Source: Citrifermentans bremense (lineage in GTDB: Bacteria > Desulfobacterota > Desulfuromonadia > Geobacterales > Geobacteraceae). Taken from it: a stretch of DNA of 64,000 nucleotides. Of this stretch, positions 26,521-35,868 are shown one piece after another. Under the pieces are notes generated by a model, which was not told where the DNA came from, ran no database searches, and saw nothing but the letters and a program-made list of their open reading frames with translations. The translations under genes and the position numbers were made by a program. Where the stretch lies: contig NZ_AP023213.1 in NCBI RefSeq assembly GCF_014218275.1, positions 2,396,001-2,460,000 on the forward strand, in the 5' to 3' direction. Each line of letters begins with the position of its first letter. The first letter of the stretch is position 1.

Positions 26521-26703
26521 ATGGTGAGGTTCTACAACCCTAAGGACGAAGCAGATCTGGCACGGGTCGAGGCGATTCTCAGGAAGGGTGGTATCGAGTA
26601 TTTCCTCAGTGAAGCCAAGGAAGGCGCCGCCAGGGAAATAGAGGTGGCGGAAGAGGATGTTCCTAAGGCAGAGGAGCTGTTGCAGGAAAAAGAGAGCGCA
26701 TGA
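26521..26703 (+). CDS. DUF2007-type putative signal-transducing protein (60 aa)
   Basis: A 60-residue protein opening MVRFYNPKDEADLARVEAIL and ending in an acidic helix (EEDVPKAEELLQEK). The pattern of a short beta strand, helix, and an E(I/V)xVxxxDxxxA core matches the DUF2007 small-domain family, a ferredoxin-like fold of unknown ligand. A consensus AAGGAGG precedes the ATG. Confidence 0.75.
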   Translation: MVRFYNPKDEADLARVEAILRKGGIEYFLSEAKEGAAREIEVAEEDVPKAEELLQEKESA

Positions 26704-26706
26704 ACG

Positions 26707-27102
26707 TTAACCCAGGGGACGATCCGAGTGGGCGTCGGCCGTGAAGGCCATCACTTTCTCCACCCTTATCTCAAGCCGCCACTGCACCTGAGGCAGGCCG
26801 GCCGGCTCGAGTTCCGGCGCATAGCCGTCGAGCACTGCCGTGTCGACCGTCTTTTCCACCCGCCCCAGGAACTGGAACCCGTTTCCCGTAACCGGATCGG
26901 CGATGGCGACCGCCACCTTTTCGTTTTCCTTCAGGTTCTTCAGGCTGGTCTGGCAAAACCACGACTCGAAGACGAGTCTGTCCGGCTCCAGGATCGAGAT
27001 CCCCCTCCCCGCCGCCAGGTGGGGATTGCCTGTGGCATCGGCGGTGGCTACAAAGGCATGGCCTACCCTATCTACGAACTGCCTGATCTCCTCGTTGATC
27101 AT
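26707..27102 (-). CDS. pyridoxamine 5'-phosphate oxidase family protein
   Basis: A 131-residue flavin-binding split-barrel protein. It has VGHAFVATADATGNPHLA, the family's typical first strands, and SLKNLKENEKVAVAIADP. Such proteins bind FMN or F420, and many have unknown substrates. AAGGAGGT lies eight bases upstream of the ATG at 27102; the open frame continues 84 codons upstream without similarity. It converges with the DUF2007 gene with a 3-base gap. Confidence 0.82.
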   Translation of the reverse strand: MINEEIRQFVDRVGHAFVATADATGNPHLAAGRGISILEPDRLVFESWFCQTSLKNLKENEKVAVAIADPVTGNGFQFLGRVEKTVDTAVLDGYAPELEPAGLPQVQWRLEIRVEKVMAFTADAHSDRPLG

Positions 27103-27480
27103 GTAGACGTACCTCCTTTTTCCGATGCGGACCAACCGTCTGTGCCACCGGACCCGGATCGGGATCCTGCGGGAAGGGTGCCGGAAGTCGTAACGTGCGG
27201 CGACTGATGGGATCAAGCGGATCTTCCTTGCTCGCATTCCCGTTTCCCCTTTCGAGGCGGCGGAGGAACCGTTTGCCCCCGCCACTTCGATTCCAGCTGC
27301 GGACGACCTCCGACCTAAAACCGGAATCAGTAGGTAAAGCATGCGAAGAAACACCGACCCTGTCTTTTATCCTGCGCACCCCTTGATTTAACCGGGCGTC
27401 AGCACTAGCTTCTTTTAGCACTGCGCCGTAATTAGTCAAGACGGCGGGATGCGGGCTCTGGAGCCTGCGGGGGAGACGTC
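27103..27480. other. intergenic region before the rhomboid gene
   Basis: Divergent region between the PNPOx-like and rhomboid genes. A short inverted repeat GGCTC-TG-GAGCC lies about 20 bases before the rhomboid start. No clear promoter or RNA gene was seen. Confidence 0.4.
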
Positions 27481-28560
27481 ATGGTGGAAGGTGTGCACGG
27501 TTCGACGGAACGGAACGAGGAACACTTAACTGTGCAGGCAGCGCCGCTTGTCTTATCTCGCGCTTTGATGGTGACTCCAGAAGAAGGATCTGCGATACTT
27601 GCCGCCATGAAAAACGAGCAGGAGGAAGGCATAGATACGCTGGAGGAATGGGTAGCGGTGCCGCCGGCCGACGTGGAGCCACAGGCGGGAGCGCGCCTGG
27701 CGCAGCGGCGGGCGCGTCTTTGGGCCCTGGTGCTCCAGGCGCGTTTCATAGAGAACCGGGTGGAACCAGGAGTAGGAGGATGGCAGGTAATGGTTCCCGC
27801 CGCGCGCCTGGAGGACGCCTGCCGCGAGCTGCGCCTTTACGTGGAGGAGAATCGGAACTGGCCCCCGTTCCTGCCGCCGGTGCGCCCGATGGCGAGGAAC
27901 ACCCTCCCCACCCTGTGCGTGCTGCTGCTGCTCGCCACCTTCCACAACCTGACCAACCTGGAACTGAACTTCCTCGGTCGGCCGGTGGACTGGATGGAGA
28001 TCGGGAGCGCGCACGGCAGCGCCATCCTTAGAGGCGAGTGGTGGCGCGTCATCACCGCGCTCACCCTGCACGCGGACGCGCTGCACCTGATGAGCAACCT
28101 GGCCATCGGCGGGGTCTTCATCGTCTACCTCTGCCGGGACCTGGGGTCCGGGCTCGCCTGGACGCTGCTTTTGGCCTCGGGGGCCTGCGGCAACCTGGCC
28201 AACGCCTACCTTCAGCTCCCGAGCCACAACTCGGTCGGGGCATCCACAGCGGTCTTCGGAGCGGTGGGGATACTGGGCGCTATCTCGATGATGCGCTACC
28301 GTCACCACCTGCGCAGGCGCTGGCCCCTCCCTGTCGCAGCGGCGCTCGCGCTGCTGGTACTGCTGGGGACCGAGGGAGAAAGGACCGACCTTGGCGCGCA
28401 TCTCTTGGGCTTCGGCTTCGGCACGATCTTCGGGATGTTCGCGGAACTGCTGGTCGGCTATCTGGGGCAACCGGGGCGGCTGGTCAACGCGCTCCTCGCG
28501 CTGACCAGCGCTTCAGTGCTACTTACCGCCTGGTCGCTGGCGCTCACTTCTTCAGGTTAG
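27481..28560 (+). CDS. rhomboid family intramembrane serine protease
   Basis: A 359-residue protein. Residues 1-135 are cytosolic; 80-125 (RLWALVLQARFIENRVEP to LRLYVEENRNWPP) resemble the DUF2007-type small domain seen in the gene at 26521. Six or seven helices follow. Rhomboid features are GEWWRVITALTLHADALHLM, the nucleophile Ser in SVGASTAVFGAVG, and the catalytic His in LGAHLLGFGFG. It cleaves membrane proteins within the bilayer; substrate unknown. GGGAG precedes the ATG by six bases. Confidence 0.9.
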   Translation: MVEGVHGSTERNEEHLTVQAAPLVLSRALMVTPEEGSAILAAMKNEQEEGIDTLEEWVAVPPADVEPQAGARLAQRRARLWALVLQARFIENRVEPGVGGWQVMVPAARLEDACRELRLYVEENRNWPPFLPPVRPMARNTLPTLCVLLLLATFHNLTNLELNFLGRPVDWMEIGSAHGSAILRGEWWRVITALTLHADALHLMSNLAIGGVFIVYLCRDLGSGLAWTLLLASGACGNLANAYLQLPSHNSVGASTAVFGAVGILGAISMMRYRHHLRRRWPLPVAAALALLVLLGTEGERTDLGAHLLGFGFGTIFGMFAELLVGYLGQPGRLVNALLALTSASVLLTAWSLALTSSG

Positions 28561-28570
28561 CCTACCAGCA

Positions 28571-29068
28571 TCAGTCGTGCCCGCCGCGACCGTGACCGCC
28601 ACGATGCCCGTCCCCTTTGCGTTCGCCATGTTCCCTATGCTCCCCTCTTCCCCCCTTGCCGCCGCGGTACTCGCTTCTCTCCTTTTTCCATTGACCGTAA
28701 GGTATGTGACGCTCCTTCACGTAGACGCTGCGGTAATCACCGGGGACGCGGTAAACAGGCCGGGGCACAGTGCTGCGCGACACGACGCGCCAAGGCCCGT
28801 TGTACTCCCGTGCACGATACCAGCGGTCCCCGCGTGGGGACCACCAGTAGCCGCTGTAAAAGAAGATGTCGACGTCGAACTGCGGGACGAAATATACGCC
28901 TGTGCCGGGCACAACTGCGACGGCCGGAGGCTCGACCACGACAACAGGAGGACCGATGTTGACGGAGAGGTTGACGCCTGCCGCCGCGCTGCCGGTCATG
29001 ACCGCGAGTAGCAGCAGGGGAAGGAAGAATGCCTGGCGAAGGAATTGGATCAGATGAAGTGCTTTCAT
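28571..29068 (-). CDS. secreted Tyr/Trp-rich protein with Gly/His/Arg-rich tail
   Basis: A 165-residue protein with a signal peptide (FFLPLLLLAVMTGSAAAG). The mature part has a Pro/Val segment (VVVVEPPAVAVVPGTGVYF), then aromatic segments FFYSGYWWSPRGDRWYRA and YNGPWRVVS similar to the YXWGXW-type repeats of small envelope proteins. The last 35 residues are Gly, His, Arg and Glu. GAGGAGG precedes the start. Function unknown; extracytoplasmic location is inferred. Confidence 0.75.
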   Translation of the reverse strand: MKALHLIQFLRQAFFLPLLLLAVMTGSAAAGVNLSVNIGPPVVVVEPPAVAVVPGTGVYFVPQFDVDIFFYSGYWWSPRGDRWYRAREYNGPWRVVSRSTVPRPVYRVPGDYRSVYVKERHIPYGQWKKERSEYRGGKGGRGEHREHGERKGDGHRGGHGRGGHD

Positions 29069-29241
29069 GATACCTCCTCGTAAAAACAGTAGCGGTAAAA
29101 GCGCCCATGCTCATAGGGAGATGTGTCACTGAATCAAGGCGTGACCACAGGAGGCTGAGCCATGGGCTCATGCTCCATTTTAAAACCCAACCGCGCTCAA
29201 TACAAGACTTGCAGCGACTCGGTGCGACAAAGGAGCGACGG

Positions 29242-29664
29242 TTAAAGGAAAGGAAGCGGTTTCCCGGTGCGATATGCCAATGCCTGGCAGACCGCGATCA
29301 ATACCCCCTCCTGGTCGCAGACCCTTATGTCGTAGGTTGCAGTGCGCTTGGTGCTGCTCACCTCGCGCGCCTCGGCCCTAAGCCGCGCCCCCGGCTGCGG
29401 GCTGGAGACGTAATTGACCGACACATTCATGGCGACGGTGACGCTCCCAACCGTCTGGCACACGGTCTCAAAAGCCTCGTCTATCAGGGAAAAGACGGCG
29501 CCGCCGTGGGCGCGGGCGAACATGTTATCCATCCTCTCCGGGTCGTAGTTCATCTCGACGGCAGAAAAACCCTCCTCCAGTTTCACCAGCTCCATTTTCA
29601 GTGTCTGTGCATAAGGCTCCCTTGTGGCCTGCCGGTAGATCGCCTCCTTCAACTGCTGGTCCAT
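29242..29664 (-). CDS. PaaI-type hotdog-fold thioesterase
   Basis: A 140-residue hotdog-fold protein. ARAHGGAVFSLIDEAFETVC carries the HGG signature and catalytic Asp/Glu of PaaI-like acyl-CoA thioesterases, and VNYVSSPQPGARLRAEA fits the second half. It would hydrolyse an acyl-CoA, perhaps aromatic; substrate unknown. GAGGAG precedes the ATG. Confidence 0.88.
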   Translation of the reverse strand: MDQQLKEAIYRQATREPYAQTLKMELVKLEEGFSAVEMNYDPERMDNMFARAHGGAVFSLIDEAFETVCQTVGSVTVAMNVSVNYVSSPQPGARLRAEAREVSSTKRTATYDIRVCDQEGVLIAVCQALAYRTGKPLPFL

Positions 29665-30037
29665 AGAGAATTCTCCTCAATACCTGCGATGTGACAGATC
29701 GAAGTGGTTGAATGTGGGCCCAAGATAGCATGTCTCCACCAGAAGGCGCAAAGGCTAATAGAAATATGCAGCATCGATTAACTGTAAAAGTACGAGCCCA
29801 ATCGCATTGAATCAGCTGTTGGTGCCACCGAATCTCGCGGGTGATACATAACTACAATCTAGCCTACGCCAACTATTTAATGAACAATGAAAACATCTTG
29901 ACAGTAATTGTACCAATCATATACTAAGACACTGTTATTTTGGCTGGTAATAACGTGAACACAACCTGATAATGCCTAATTAAAACTAACTGTCACTGAA
30001 AATAATAAGAGTGATCCGACAAAAGCGGAGGTCGAGA
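29665..30037. other. AT-rich intergenic region before the chemoreceptor
   Basis: Noticeably lower GC than the rest of the window between about 29750 and 30010. It holds the promoter described at 29898. No coding frame or structured RNA was recognised. Confidence 0.5.
29898..29925 (+). promoter_or_regulatory. sigma-70 promoter of the chemoreceptor gene
   Basis: A perfect TTGACA (29898-29903) and TATACT (29920-29925) with a 16-base spacer, in AT-rich DNA about 110 bases before the start codon. Confidence 0.65.
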
Positions 30038-31627
30038 ATGAGAACCGAAATGGGCATCAAGCGAAAACTCCTCACCGGCTTTGGAATCACGATATTCGCC
30101 TCGGCGGTTGTCGCCGTCACAGCGCTTTCCGGCTTGAGCGTCGGCAGGGGAGAGCTCGAAAACAGGCTGACGCAGATGAAGGCGGTGGCAGAGCTCGAAG
30201 CGGCGAGCTCGGCATCGGTACAGAGGGTTGCCGCAGGCGCAAACGGCTCGACACCTGCCTCGGCATCCACGGTGGAAAAAGGCGAAATCCGCGCCATGGA
30301 GCAGTTGAAGGGGTCCCTCACCTCCGAAAGGGAGCAGGCTCTTTTCCAGGCGCTATCGGCAAAGATGTCCTCTTTTGCCTCCAGCCGCGCGAAGACCTCG
30401 GCGATGGTGAACCAGGGTAGGAAGGCGGAGGCCGTTAAGGGATTGAAACTCCTGCGAGAGAAACAGGTCGACTACCAGGGGTCGCTGACCGGATTCGGCA
30501 ATTACCTGGCGCAGCAGGCGCAATTGGAACGGGTCGCGGCCGCTGCAAAGGCTACCCGTGCCCGTGTCGCCACAATTTCCTTGCTGTTCCTGGCTGTGGG
30601 CGTAGTCGCGGGGGTGGCGTACTGGCTGGTTAAAAGCATCATCAAGCCTCTGGCCGATGCCATAGAGACTGCCGACAGGATCGCCGAAAGGGATCTCACC
30701 GTGCAGGTCTGCGCGGGCGACGGCAGCGAGGCGGGGCACCTGATGACGGCCATGGGTAACATGGTGCAGAACCTGCGCGGCATCGTCTCGCAGACGAGCG
30801 GGATATCCACGAGCATCGCCACCTCTTCCACACAGCTGCATCAAACCTCTGAGCAGATAGCAAGCGGCGCGGAGCAGGTTGCCTCCCAGGCGCAGACAGT
30901 CGCCACGGCGAGCGAACAGATGTCCGCCACATCTAACGACATCGCCCAGAGCTGCCATGCCGCGGCGCGAAACGCAATGCAGGCCAGCAATGCAGCGGAA
31001 ACCGGGGCGCAGGTGGTGGCGCAGACCGTCGAGGTTATGAACCGGATCGCGGATCGGGTGAATGCGACATCGCGGACCGTGGAAAGCCTGGGGGAGCGCT
31101 CGGACCAGATAGGCGCAATAGTCGGTACGATAGAGGACATCGCCGACCAGACGAACCTTTTGGCCTTGAATGCTGCCATAGAAGCCGCGAGAGCCGGAGA
31201 ACAGGGGCGGGGTTTTGCGGTGGTGGCCGACGAGGTGCGCGCGCTTTCCGAGCGGACCGCCAAGGCGACCAGGGAGATCAGCGAGATGATCAAGGCGATC
31301 CAGGCCGAGACCAGGGGGGCGGTTCAGGCGATGGAAGAAGGGGTGCGCGAGGTGCAGCAGGGAACAGAGGAGGCGGCGAAATCGGGAAGTGCGCTCCAGG
31401 AGATCCTGGACCAGATCAACGCGGTGAGCATGCAGGTGAACCAGATCGCCACCGCGGCGGAGGAGCAGACGGCGACCATAAGCGAGATCAGCGGTAACAT
31501 AACCAGGATGACCGAGGTGGTCCAGAGGACCGCCCAGGGGTCGCAGGACTCCTCCATTGCTGCGGCCCAGCTTGCCAGCCTGTCCGACGACCTGAGCACG
31601 CTGGTGACGCAGTTCAAGCTCAACTGA
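30038..31627 (+). CDS. methyl-accepting chemotaxis protein
   Basis: A 529-residue transmembrane receptor. TM1 lies at about 10-32 ([20 protein letters not shown]), a short periplasmic helical sensor at 33-180, TM2 at about 180-205, HAMP to about 255, and the cytoplasmic signalling domain after that. The conserved hairpin tip is [20 protein letters not shown] followed by [17 protein letters not shown]. No CheW-binding or CheR pentapeptide tail is obvious at the C-terminus (LVTQFKLN). GGAGG precedes the ATG at 30038. Ligand unknown. Confidence 0.93.
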   Translation: MRTEMGIKRKLLTGFGITIFASAVVAVTALSGLSVGRGELENRLTQMKAVAELEAASSASVQRVAAGANGSTPASASTVEKGEIRAMEQLKGSLTSEREQALFQALSAKMSSFASSRAKTSAMVNQGRKAEAVKGLKLLREKQVDYQGSLTGFGNYLAQQAQLERVAAAAKATRARVATISLLFLAVGVVAGVAYWLVKSIIKPLADAIETADRIAERDLTVQVCAGDGSEAGHLMTAMGNMVQNLRGIVSQTSGISTSIATSSTQLHQTSEQIASGAEQVASQAQTVATASEQMSATSNDIAQSCHAAARNAMQASNAAETGAQVVAQTVEVMNRIADRVNATSRTVESLGERSDQIGAIVGTIEDIADQTNLLALNAAIEAARAGEQGRGFAVVADEVRALSERTAKATREISEMIKAIQAETRGAVQAMEEGVREVQQGTEEAAKSGSALQEILDQINAVSMQVNQIATAAEEQTATISEISGNITRMTEVVQRTAQGSQDSSIAAAQLASLSDDLSTLVTQFKLN

Positions 31628-31640
31628 TGCCAACGACAAA

Positions 31641-31692
31641 GAGCGGCATCCTTCACGGCCCTGTATTGCCGTGGCTGATGCCGCTCCTTTAT
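31641..31692 (+). terminator. terminator after the chemoreceptor
   Basis: GAGCGGCATC pairs with GATGCCGCTC, with an inner CACGGC/GCCGTG stem, followed by CTTTATT. Confidence 0.75.
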
Positions 31693-31708
31693 TAACAGCC
31701 GGCTGGTC

Positions 31709-32104
31709 CTACCGCTTCATAAGCCCCAGCTTCGAAAGCACGTTGAAGAGCCCATCCTTGGAAACCGGCTTCACCAGGTACGCGGCAGACTGGGCGTTGC
31801 AAAAGGACTCCATGGCGTCGTTGGAGGAGTTGAGCGCGGTCAGCATGACGATGTTCACCCGCTTAGCCGGCTTCTGCTCCTTCTCGATGTGCCGGATCGC
31901 CTTGGCGGCATCGTGGCCGCTCATGCCCGGCATCATGATGTCCATGATGACGAGGTCGAACGGGTCGTCCGCCGAAAGCGCCGCGTTGTACTTCTCGAGA
32001 GCCTCGACACCGCTGCCGGCGTGGTGGCAATCCGCAGTCGCGCTGAGGAGGGTGGCCACGAAATCGCGGCAAAAGAGCTCGTCGTCCACTATCAAACACT
32101 TCAT
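31709..32104 (-). CDS. CheY-like single-domain response regulator
   Basis: A 131-residue receiver domain with MKCLIVDDELFCRDFV (acidic pocket), VIMDIMMPGMSGHD (acceptor Asp) and AAYLVKPVSKDGL (Lys). No output domain. GGGGGAAG lies upstream of the ATG at 32104. It converges with the chemoreceptor gene, so a functional link to it is only suggested by position. Confidence 0.88.
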   Translation of the reverse strand: MKCLIVDDELFCRDFVATLLSATADCHHAGSGVEALEKYNAALSADDPFDLVIMDIMMPGMSGHDAAKAIRHIEKEQKPAKRVNIVMLTALNSSNDAMESFCNAQSAAYLVKPVSKDGLFNVLSKLGLMKR

Positions 32105-32290
32105 AATCTTCCCCCACAATGTGTACAGGTAGAGTAGTAGTTACCGTGAGCGCCTGACCCCAAAACGCCAGGCATACATTCCCTATCGGCTCATTGGAAC
32201 CGTTCTTTAGCCTCTCAATTAAAAAAAGATGGGGGATGGCTGGGCAAAAGGTGCGCTGCAGGCGGGCTGAGATCCGGCGGGTATCCCTTG

Positions 32291-32319
32291 AAAAAAAAGG
32301 GTGGCGCTCAGGCCACCCC
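32291..32319 (-). terminator. terminator of the pyruvate dehydrogenase operon
   Basis: On the minus strand GGGGTGGC-CTGAGC-GCCACCC is followed by eight T, about 27 bases past the E2 stop codon. Confidence 0.9.
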
Positions 32320-32345
32320 GGGTACAAAGGGGGCTGCTGCGACTT

Positions 32346-33827
32346 TCAGATGAGCAGCCGAACGGGGTTTTCCAGAATTTCCTTCAGAGCGGCAAGAAAC
32401 TTAGCGGCGTAGGCCCCGTCGACCGCGCGGTGGTCTGCGGAGAGGGTGACCTTCATGACCTTGATGCTGCTCAGCCCCCCCGAGCTCACCTTCGCCACCT
32501 CGGCGATCGCCCCGACAGCGAGAACGCCTGAGTGGGCGGGATGGATGATGGCGCTGAAGCTGCTGACGCCGAACATCCCCAGGTTGGAAATGGAGAAGGT
32601 CCCGCCATGCATCTCTTGCTCCGTAAGGCTGCCGGAACGTGCGCGCTCCACGAGCCGTTTCCCTTCCTCAGAGACTTCCAGCAAAGAGCGCTTCTGGCAG
32701 CCGGTCAGAACCGGCATCAAAACGCCGTCCGGCATGCCAACCGCGATCGCTATGTTGATCTCGTTGTGGAACTGCAGCCCCTCAGGAGTGAAGCTTGCGT
32801 TCATCTGGGGAAACTTTTGCAGCGCCAGCGCCACCGCCTTGACGATGAGGTCGTTGACGCTGACCGGCTTGCCGCTTTGCTTCAACTGGCGCCTGACCGA
32901 GTCGGCCTCGTCCATCTCGATATCCATGGTAACGGTGAAATGCGGGATGTGGCTCCAAGATTCGATCACCGTTTTGGCTACGGCGCTCCGCAGCCGCGAC
33001 AACAGCCTTGGACCTTCTCCCTGCGGTGCCGCCCCCGCTTCCGCTGTCCCCGGGACTCCTCGACCGGCCGGCGGTTGCGGCACACCAGGAGCTTCTCCAG
33101 CCCCCTTCGCCTGCGTCTCCAGGTCGGTCAGCAGGATGCGCCCTTCAGGGCCGCTTCCCCGCACCTGGGCCAGCTCTATTCCCAGCTCGCGTGCCCGGCG
33201 CCTGACCAGGGGGGCCGCCTTTTCCCGCCCCGCTCCGGCAGCAGGCTCCGGGCCTTTGGGCGAAGCTGCAGGGGGCGCTCCCGCGGGGGGCACTTCAGGA
33301 CGATACGGCTCCTTCGGCTCGCCGGAAGGCTGCGTCTCTGCGGCACTGGGCCTTGGCGGCGCGGCAGGGGCCTGTTTCTCACCTTCGGGAGGGACCAGAT
33401 CGACAGCTTCGGCAGGCTTGCTCCCCTTAGCGGCCGGTGGTTCAGCGGCTGCCGCCCCGCTCTCTCCAGCTGCAGCCTCAGGCTGGGATGCGGCCGGCGG
33501 TCCGGAAGAAGGCTCCCCCTGCGCCCTAGCCGGTTCAGGTTCCAGGTGCGGCACCGGGGCGGACTGCTGTGCCGCGCCTGCTCCTTTTTCACCCGCGTTG
33601 CCGATGACCGCTATCACCGTCCCCACCGGCACCAAGTCCCCTGCCTGCACCCTAATCTCCAGCAGTTCGCCCGATACGTAGGCCTCGAGTTCCATATTGG
33701 CCTTGTCGGTTTCGACCTCGGCTATTACCTCGCCGCGGGTGACCGTCTCCCCTACCCTCTTATTCCAGGAAACGAGCCTCCCCTCGGTCATGGTGTCGGA
33801 CAGTTTCGGCATGACGATGTCGTTCAT
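32346..33827 (-). CDS. pdhC: dihydrolipoamide acetyltransferase (E2 of pyruvate dehydrogenase)
   Basis: A 493-residue E2. One lipoyl domain at 1-80 carries the lipoylated Lys in VETDKANMELEAYVSG. A long Pro/Ala/Glu linker (85-200), a peripheral subunit-binding domain (VRRRARELGIELAQVRGSGP) and the catalytic domain follow, with the active site SADHRAVDGAYAAKFL near residue 465. It moves the acyl group to CoA in the cytosolic complex. GAGGGAG precedes the start. It is the last gene of the operon; no E3 (dihydrolipoyl dehydrogenase) is present in the window. Confidence 0.93.
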   Translation of the reverse strand: MNDIVMPKLSDTMTEGRLVSWNKRVGETVTRGEVIAEVETDKANMELEAYVSGELLEIRVQAGDLVPVGTVIAVIGNAGEKGAGAAQQSAPVPHLEPEPARAQGEPSSGPPAASQPEAAAGESGAAAAEPPAAKGSKPAEAVDLVPPEGEKQAPAAPPRPSAAETQPSGEPKEPYRPEVPPAGAPPAASPKGPEPAAGAGREKAAPLVRRRARELGIELAQVRGSGPEGRILLTDLETQAKGAGEAPGVPQPPAGRGVPGTAEAGAAPQGEGPRLLSRLRSAVAKTVIESWSHIPHFTVTMDIEMDEADSVRRQLKQSGKPVSVNDLIVKAVALALQKFPQMNASFTPEGLQFHNEINIAIAVGMPDGVLMPVLTGCQKRSLLEVSEEGKRLVERARSGSLTEQEMHGGTFSISNLGMFGVSSFSAIIHPAHSGVLAVGAIAEVAKVSSGGLSSIKVMKVTLSADHRAVDGAYAAKFLAALKEILENPVRLLI

Positions 33828-33837
33828 AGCGGCTCCC

Positions 33838-34824
33838 TCAGTACGATTCGTTTAATAGGTCCCGGACCCCCTGCACTATCCCCTCGGCCTGGGGTATGCA
33901 GATCTTCTCGATCTTGCGCGAGTAGGGCATCGGCACGTCGAGTCCGGAGATGCGTTTAACCCGCGCCAGGAGCGTATCGAAGCAGCGCTCGTAGATGCGA
34001 GACGCAATATCGCCGCCAAGCCCCGCGTTTCTCCAGCACTCCTCAACCACCACCGCCCGTCCGGTCTTCGCTACCGAGGCAAGGAAGGTCTCGGTATCCA
34101 AGGGGGACAGGGTGCGCAGGTCGACCACCTCGCAGGAGACCCCTTCCTTCTCGAGCAGTTGTGCCGCCTGCAGGCAGAGGATGGACATGCGCCCGTACCC
34201 GATAAGCGTCACAGCCTCGCCCTGACGCATGATGGAGGCCTTCCCGAAGGGGACCAGGTATTCCGGGTCCTCGGGGACCTCCCCCTTGCTGTTGTAAAGG
34301 AGCTCGTGCTCCAGGAATATCACCGGGTTGTCGGTCCGGATCGAGCTCTTCAGGAGCCCCTTGGCGTCTGCAGGTGTCGCGGGATAGGCAACGAGCATCC
34401 CGGGGCAGTGCATGAAGTAGCTCTCCAGGCTCTGCGAGTGCTGGGCTCCCAGCTGGCTCCCGCCGCCGCCGGGCATCCTGACCACCATCGGGACCGATAT
34501 CTGGCCGCCGAACATGTAACGGACCTTCGCCATGTGGTTCACGATCTGGTCCATGGCGAGAAGCGCGAAGTTGACCGTCATCAGTTCGGCTACCGGCCGC
34601 ACCCCTGCCATGGCGGCCCCCACGGCCACCCCGACTATGGTGTTCTCGGAAATCGGGCAATCCCGGACCCTCAGCTCCCCGAATTCGGAGAGAAGCCCGC
34701 GGGTCACCTTGAACGCCCCCTCGTAAAGTGCCACGTCTTCACCGTAAACCACCACCTTCTGGTCGCGGCGCATCTCCTCTTTCAGCGCCAGGTTAATGGC
34801 GTCACGATAGGTCATCTCAGGCAT
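33838..34824 (-). CDS. pdhB: pyruvate dehydrogenase E1 beta subunit
   Basis: A 328-residue transketolase-like subunit. It opens MPEMTYRDAINLALKEEM, has VVVYGEDVALYEGAFKVT, MPGGGGSQLGAQHSQSLESY and the C-terminal domain RAVVVEECWRNAGLGGDIAS. It forms the thiamine diphosphate site with the alpha subunit. AGGAG precedes the start; it lies 10 bases from the E2 gene. Confidence 0.93.
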   Translation of the reverse strand: MPEMTYRDAINLALKEEMRRDQKVVVYGEDVALYEGAFKVTRGLLSEFGELRVRDCPISENTIVGVAVGAAMAGVRPVAELMTVNFALLAMDQIVNHMAKVRYMFGGQISVPMVVRMPGGGGSQLGAQHSQSLESYFMHCPGMLVAYPATPADAKGLLKSSIRTDNPVIFLEHELLYNSKGEVPEDPEYLVPFGKASIMRQGEAVTLIGYGRMSILCLQAAQLLEKEGVSCEVVDLRTLSPLDTETFLASVAKTGRAVVVEECWRNAGLGGDIASRIYERCFDTLLARVKRISGLDVPMPYSRKIEKICIPQAEGIVQGVRDLLNESY

Positions 34825-34890
34825 GACAAGTCTCCTGTCGGTCGATCGATTGCTGCAGTTTCACCTTCTGGGATGCAGCACCTGCGGAAG

Positions 34891-35868
34891 TCAGACGTAG
34901 ATGTCGTTCCAGACCTCGGCGTCCTCCGGCCAGGGGGAGTCCTCGGCGAACCGGACCGCTTCCCGGACCTGGGCCAGGGCGGCCTGATTGATCTGGTCCA
35001 AGCGGGCCTGGTCCGCGATCCCCTCCTCAAGCAGGCGCCGCGACAGGTTTGGTATCGGGTCGCGGCTTTTCCAGACGTCGGCCTCGGAGGAACTGCGGTA
35101 CTTGGCGGGATCCGACATGGAGTGGCCGCGGAACCGGTAGGTGACCGCCTCGATGAAGTATGGGCGCTGCCGCTCCCTCACCCACTCCGCCGCCCTCTTG
35201 GTGGCCTGATACATGGCGACCACGTCCATGCCGTCGACTTTCTCGCTGGGGATGTCGTAGCCGCAGGTACGCCGGTGCAAAGCAGCCTGGGCCGAGGCCC
35301 GGTGCACCTCGGTCCCGATGCCGTAGAAGTTGTTCTCGCAGATGAAAAGCACGGGGAGGTCCCAAAGTCTGGCCCAGTTCAGCGACTCGTGAAAGGTTCC
35401 CTGGTTCATGGAGCCGTCCCCGAAGAAACAGGCGGTGATGCGGTCCTGTTCCTGGAGCTGGCTCCCCCAGGCAAGGCCGACGGCGATGGGGAACTGCCCC
35501 CCCACGATGGCGTAGCCACCCATGAAGTTAAGCTCGGGGGCGAAGAGGTGCATCGAGCCCCCCTTCCCCTTGCAGATGCCGGTCGCCTTGCCGAAGAGCT
35601 CAGCCATGACCCTTTTGGGATCGGCGCCCCTGACGATGGCCTGGGCATGGTCGCGGTAGGCCGACAGCACGTAGTCTGTCTGCTTCAGCCCTGCCGTGCA
35701 CCCGACTGCTACCGCCTCCTGCCCGCTATAAAGATGCAGAAAACCGGTGATATGCCCCTTGGAGTACTGCTCGGCGCAGCTCTCCTCGAATTCGCGGCAT
35801 ACGACCATCTGCTCGTAGAATTTCAGCAGTTCCTCCTCTGAAAGCAGCTCCCTAAGATTGCCCGCCAT
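34891..35868 (-). CDS. pdhA: pyruvate dehydrogenase E1 alpha subunit
   Basis: A 325-residue thiamine diphosphate enzyme subunit. The cofactor motif is FFGDGSMNQGTFHESLNWA ending in ICENN; YSGQEAVAVGCTAGL and HMS-type loop RFRGHSMSDPAKYRS are also present. This pattern is closer to pyruvate than branched-chain 2-oxoacid dehydrogenases, but acetoin dehydrogenase subunits are related and cannot be wholly excluded. Its start overlaps the end of the aconitase gene by 17 bases, showing tight coupling. Confidence 0.9.
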   Translation of the reverse strand: MAGNLRELLSEEELLKFYEQMVVCREFEESCAEQYSKGHITGFLHLYSGQEAVAVGCTAGLKQTDYVLSAYRDHAQAIVRGADPKRVMAELFGKATGICKGKGGSMHLFAPELNFMGGYAIVGGQFPIAVGLAWGSQLQEQDRITACFFGDGSMNQGTFHESLNWARLWDLPVLFICENNFYGIGTEVHRASAQAALHRRTCGYDIPSEKVDGMDVVAMYQATKRAAEWVRERQRPYFIEAVTYRFRGHSMSDPAKYRSSSEADVWKSRDPIPNLSRRLLEEGIADQARLDQINQAALAQVREAVRFAEDSPWPEDAEVWNDIYV

